The translations under genes were made by a program, and so were the position numbers. DNA of 64,000 nucleotides from Puia sp. (GTDB lineage: Bacteria > Bacteroidota > Bacteroidia > Chitinophagales > Chitinophagaceae): positions 16,097 to 80,096 of the forward strand of contig JARLGZ010000122.1 of NCBI GenBank assembly GCA_031292515.1, written 5' to 3'. The notes below the pieces were generated by a model that saw only the letters and a list, made by a program, of their open reading frames with translations, searched no databases and had not been told where the DNA came from. Below, one piece after another: positions 61,581 to 64,000 of this stretch (position 1 is the stretch's first letter; each line of letters starts with the position of its first letter).

Positions 61581-63320
61581 TTAGTGCCTGGACCGGCTTA
61601 GAACGGGCGAATATTTCAGCGAGAAATAGAGGCCAAAGCTATTCATCTGTACGTTGCCGATGCCTACTCCGTTCAAGGGGATCTTGAGGTAAGGTTCCAT
61701 TTGGAGGGAGAAGGTCTTGCTGATCGGTTTCTCGATCCCGAAGGAAAGGTTCAGGGAGGAGAACCAGTAGCTGTCATGGTCATCCTGTTTCTCGGGGGCC
61801 CGTCTGTTCATGCCGAAATTCTCGTAAAAGTAGAGGCAGTTTTCATTTCCCTCCAGGTAAGAGGAGAGACCCGTGCTCACGTATACGATGCTGTTGTCGG
61901 GCAATTTGAAATCATACCTGAGATTCAGGGGAATCTCCATTAAGTCCATGCTGCCCTGGACATAATGCAGTTGGACCAGATTGTTGTTGTTGAACCAGGA
62001 TCCGGGGGGCAGGTGAAAATCGCTGGCGGGGGCGGTATAGTTCTTCCGGGTCCATAAAAGACCGGTATTGACGGACAAGCCTTTAAACACAGAGTAGCCC
62101 AGGGTCACTCCGAGGCTATGGCCCGGTTTGTCTCCTCCAAAGGATTTGACGGTGGTAAAGTCGGGTCCATATAACAACCCGATCTGTAAGGGGTTCCGGA
62201 TCTGCAGGGAATGACCGTTCTTTTTGGCGCTTTCGGCGAGCGCCTTTTTTGCAGCCGCCTGATTTGCGGCCATATTCGCTGCCATCACGTTGAGCGCCGA
62301 ATCGTAGATGAACGGTCTGGGGTGGCTTGACGGCAAGGAAGGTCTTATCCGGGAATAGGGATTGCCGGCCACCTGATTTTCCTCCGCCAGGCCGGGTTTT
62401 GTGCTGTTGCCGGGATTTCCGTCCTGGCTTTCCGCCTGCTCCACGAATGTGTCGCGGGGAGATTTATCGTTTGAGCGCCCGTTTTGCTTGTGCTTGTTGC
62501 GTGAGCGGCTGTTCTGTTTTGAGCGGAGTGACCGGGTGATGTTCCTCTCAGGATAGACGGTATTTCCGGCATAGGATTGATTGCCTGCTCCGGCTTCAAT
62601 TCCGGGGCCTGAATTGGCTCCTGCACGGGTATTATTGCCGGAACCGGGGTTATTTGCCGCGCGGTTTCCACTTCCGGAGCCGGGTTTGCGTCCGGTAAGG
62701 TCTTTAATTCCGGAATAGGGAGCATTGGCCGCCGGGCTGGATTTCCCGGCAGGGCCTGCCTTCCCGGAAAGGGTATTCTCTCGGGTGCGGGCTATGTTCC
62801 CTAACGAATGGGGCTCATCCCTTGACGGGATGCCGTTCATGTGGGGGCCTTTTCCGGTTGCACCCTTTTTTGCCCTAGCATTTGCGGTAGCGTTTTCAGT
62901 AGTAGAGTTATTTCCAGGGATTTCAATTTTTGGTGATAGATCGTTTTTCGGGGTGTGGTCATCCGCTGACGGAGGGGTGGCAGCGGAGGGCATGGCCCTT
63001 ATCACTGCGCCCGGTGGACTGCTGTTGGCGGGTCCTGCCAGGGAGGCGGTGTCGGTCTGTCTGCTGGCCGAAGGCTTCTGCCTGGCTCCCTGTTTGAACA
63101 CGAAATAACTGACCCCCACCAATAGCACGACGATCGGGGTGTAGAGGAAAGGTATCCGGCGGTAGCCCCGGAATAAAGAGGGGTGCGACCTTCCCAGATC
63201 TTTGGTTAGCTGATATTCGAGTTTCTCCCAGGACCCGGGACTATGCTCCAACCCCGGATCGTACTGCTCGGCCGCTTTTTGGCTGAGCTGGTCCAACTCT
63301 TTATCGGAAAGTTGCAACAT
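61581..63320 (-). CDS. Membrane-spanning anti-sigma-like protein fused to an outer-membrane barrel
   Basis: A 579-residue protein overlapping the sigma-factor gene by 20 bases. The first 50 residues (LSDKELDQLSQKAAEQYDPG) resemble the cytoplasmic part of membrane anti-sigma proteins. A membrane helix follows (FLYTPIVVLLVGVSYFVF). Then come about 270 residues of Asn/Gly/Ser/Pro-rich linker with NPGSGNN-like repeats. The last 200 residues are barrel strands (QIGLLYGPDFTTVKSFGG to NSFGLYFSLKYSP). If both ends insert as predicted, one chain would bridge both membranes. Role as regulator of the neighbouring sigma factor is inferred. Confidence 0.7.
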   Translation of the reverse strand: MLQLSDKELDQLSQKAAEQYDPGLEHSPGSWEKLEYQLTKDLGRSHPSLFRGYRRIPFLYTPIVVLLVGVSYFVFKQGARQKPSASRQTDTASLAGPANSSPPGAVIRAMPSAATPPSADDHTPKNDLSPKIEIPGNNSTTENATANARAKKGATGKGPHMNGIPSRDEPHSLGNIARTRENTLSGKAGPAGKSSPAANAPYSGIKDLTGRKPGSGSGNRAANNPGSGNNTRAGANSGPGIEAGAGNQSYAGNTVYPERNITRSLRSKQNSRSRNKHKQNGRSNDKSPRDTFVEQAESQDGNPGNSTKPGLAEENQVAGNPYSRIRPSLPSSHPRPFIYDSALNVMAANMAANQAAAKKALAESAKKNGHSLQIRNPLQIGLLYGPDFTTVKSFGGDKPGHSLGVTLGYSVFKGLSVNTGLLWTRKNYTAPASDFHLPPGSWFNNNNLVQLHYVQGSMDLMEIPLNLRYDFKLPDNSIVYVSTGLSSYLEGNENCLYFYENFGMNRRAPEKQDDHDSYWFSSLNLSFGIEKPISKTFSLQMEPYLKIPLNGVGIGNVQMNSFGLYFSLKYSPVLSRSRH

Positions 63321-63894
63321 AAAGGTTTTTGGTCGTTTTTGCAGTTAGGATCTTTCTCAGGTTTTCTCTGGCCTTCGATAAATTCGATTTTGAGGAGCCC
63401 ACTGAGATCCCCAATGTTTTGGCTATTTCTTCATGCGAGAGCCCTTCTATAATAAACAGGTTAAAAACGGTGCGGTAGGCTGGCGACAGTTGCCGGATGG
63501 CATCGATGATTTCCTTGTAGGACAGAATATCGATGCCATTCTCCTGCCGGTCTGCAATCTCTTCTGTATCTTCTGTCAGCACCTGGCCGTTTATATAAGA
63601 CGCATTTTTTCGATAGTAGTCGATGCAGGTATTGACAAGGATCCTTTTAAACCAGCCTTTCAACGAGGCTGTGATATCTGCATGCCTGGTCTCTTCAAAT
63701 TGATGGATGTTCTTAAATAGTTTCATGAAACCTTCGTTCATCATTTCTTCGACTTGTTCGAGATTGTTCTGATAACGATAACATATTTTCATGGCGTAGT
63801 CCCTGAGCATATAATATAGCTCTTTCTGACTGGCGCGGTCATTGGACCGGCAGCCGTCTATCAAAGCACTTATTTGCGTATTGCCCGGGATCAA
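63301..63894 (-). CDS. ECF-type RNA polymerase sigma factor
   Basis: A 197-residue sigma-70 family protein. Region 2 is SQKELYYMLRDYAMKICYRY with EEMMNEGFMKLFKNIHQF and GWFKRILVNTCIDYYRKN; region 4 is LSPAYRTVFNLFIIEGLSHE with EIAKTLGISVGSSKSNLSKA. The start is a TTG (IPGNTQISALIDGCRSNDR follows); a stop lies ten codons upstream and the next ATG would cut into region 2. It overlaps the anti-sigma-like barrel gene, so the two are translated together. Confidence 0.9.
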   Translation of the reverse strand: MIPGNTQISALIDGCRSNDRASQKELYYMLRDYAMKICYRYQNNLEQVEEMMNEGFMKLFKNIHQFEETRHADITASLKGWFKRILVNTCIDYYRKNASYINGQVLTEDTEEIADRQENGIDILSYKEIIDAIRQLSPAYRTVFNLFIIEGLSHEEIAKTLGISVGSSKSNLSKARENLRKILTAKTTKNLYVATFR

Positions 63895-64000
63895 ATTGAA
63901 GGTCCGTTTTGTATAGGTTATAATATGCGCAAACTACCTTCACACTGCCGAACTGTACGCAAACGATTTGTTAATGGTTGCCTTTTCCGGATAAATAGGC

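Overview
The window looks like chromosome from a member of the Bacteroidota, most likely a Chitinophagaceae-type bacterium. Several signals support this. Promoters of the TTG-N18..21-TAnnTTTG type precede mdh, efp, ferredoxin, fMet-tRNA and a small lipoprotein. A TPP riboswitch precedes a TonB-dependent receptor. Typical families are present: DUF4954, head-GIN (DUF2807), BlaI/M56 pairs, PASTA proteins without a kinase, and an ECF sigma factor next to a beta-barrel protein. The genus cannot be fixed from the sequence alone.

Layout: 1-7 kb holds the end of a family 9 glycosyltransferase, malate dehydrogenase, a secreted thioredoxin-fold protein, and a BlaI repressor with two tandem M56 (BlaR1-like) membrane peptidases behind a clear dyad operator. 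7-11.4 kb holds efp-accB-accC (EF-P has arginine rather than lysine at its tip) and ispH on the other strand. 11.5-12.9 kb is a GH13 amylase whose last codons are also the 5' end of a tRNA-Arg gene. From there to about 32.8 kb the DNA looks like an acquired island of mixed, often AT-rich composition. It has a broken cyclase-like gene, a GNAT acetyltransferase, an excisionase-like HTH protein, a frameshifted gene, a large unknown gene with a decayed copy of its 3' end, and a polymorphic-toxin locus. That locus consists of a barrel protein, an SpvB/RHS-like protein, an Ig-like protein, a 2024-residue RHS protein ending in a toxin-44-like domain, and a candidate immunity gene. The island ends in a displaced copy of the amylase C-terminus.

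32.9-41.9 kb is core again: HtrA protease, acyl-CoA reductase plus ferredoxin, Ddl, a PASTA protein, rhodanese, and a riboswitch-controlled TonB receptor. 42-49 kb has three tandem head-GIN proteins and a four-gene redox/metal operon (porin, Rieske protein, imelysin, di-haem oxidoreductase). 49-53.7 kb has a GH30 hydrolase, tRNA-fMet, Era and Der separated by a heptanucleotide repeat, and an alanine-rich lipoprotein. 53.7-64 kb has DUF4954, GlmS, a Gly/Tyr/Asn-rich secreted protein, MgtE, a SET-domain protein, and an ECF sigma factor overlapping a protein that appears to join an inner-membrane anti-sigma-like region to an outer-membrane barrel.

A recurring oddity is short imperfect repeats of about 21-24 bp, usually two to four units, with a different sequence at each place. 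They lie inside conserved genes (GT9, thioredoxin-like, IspH, DUF4954) and between genes. Inside genes they keep the reading frame and add seven- or eight-residue repeats.
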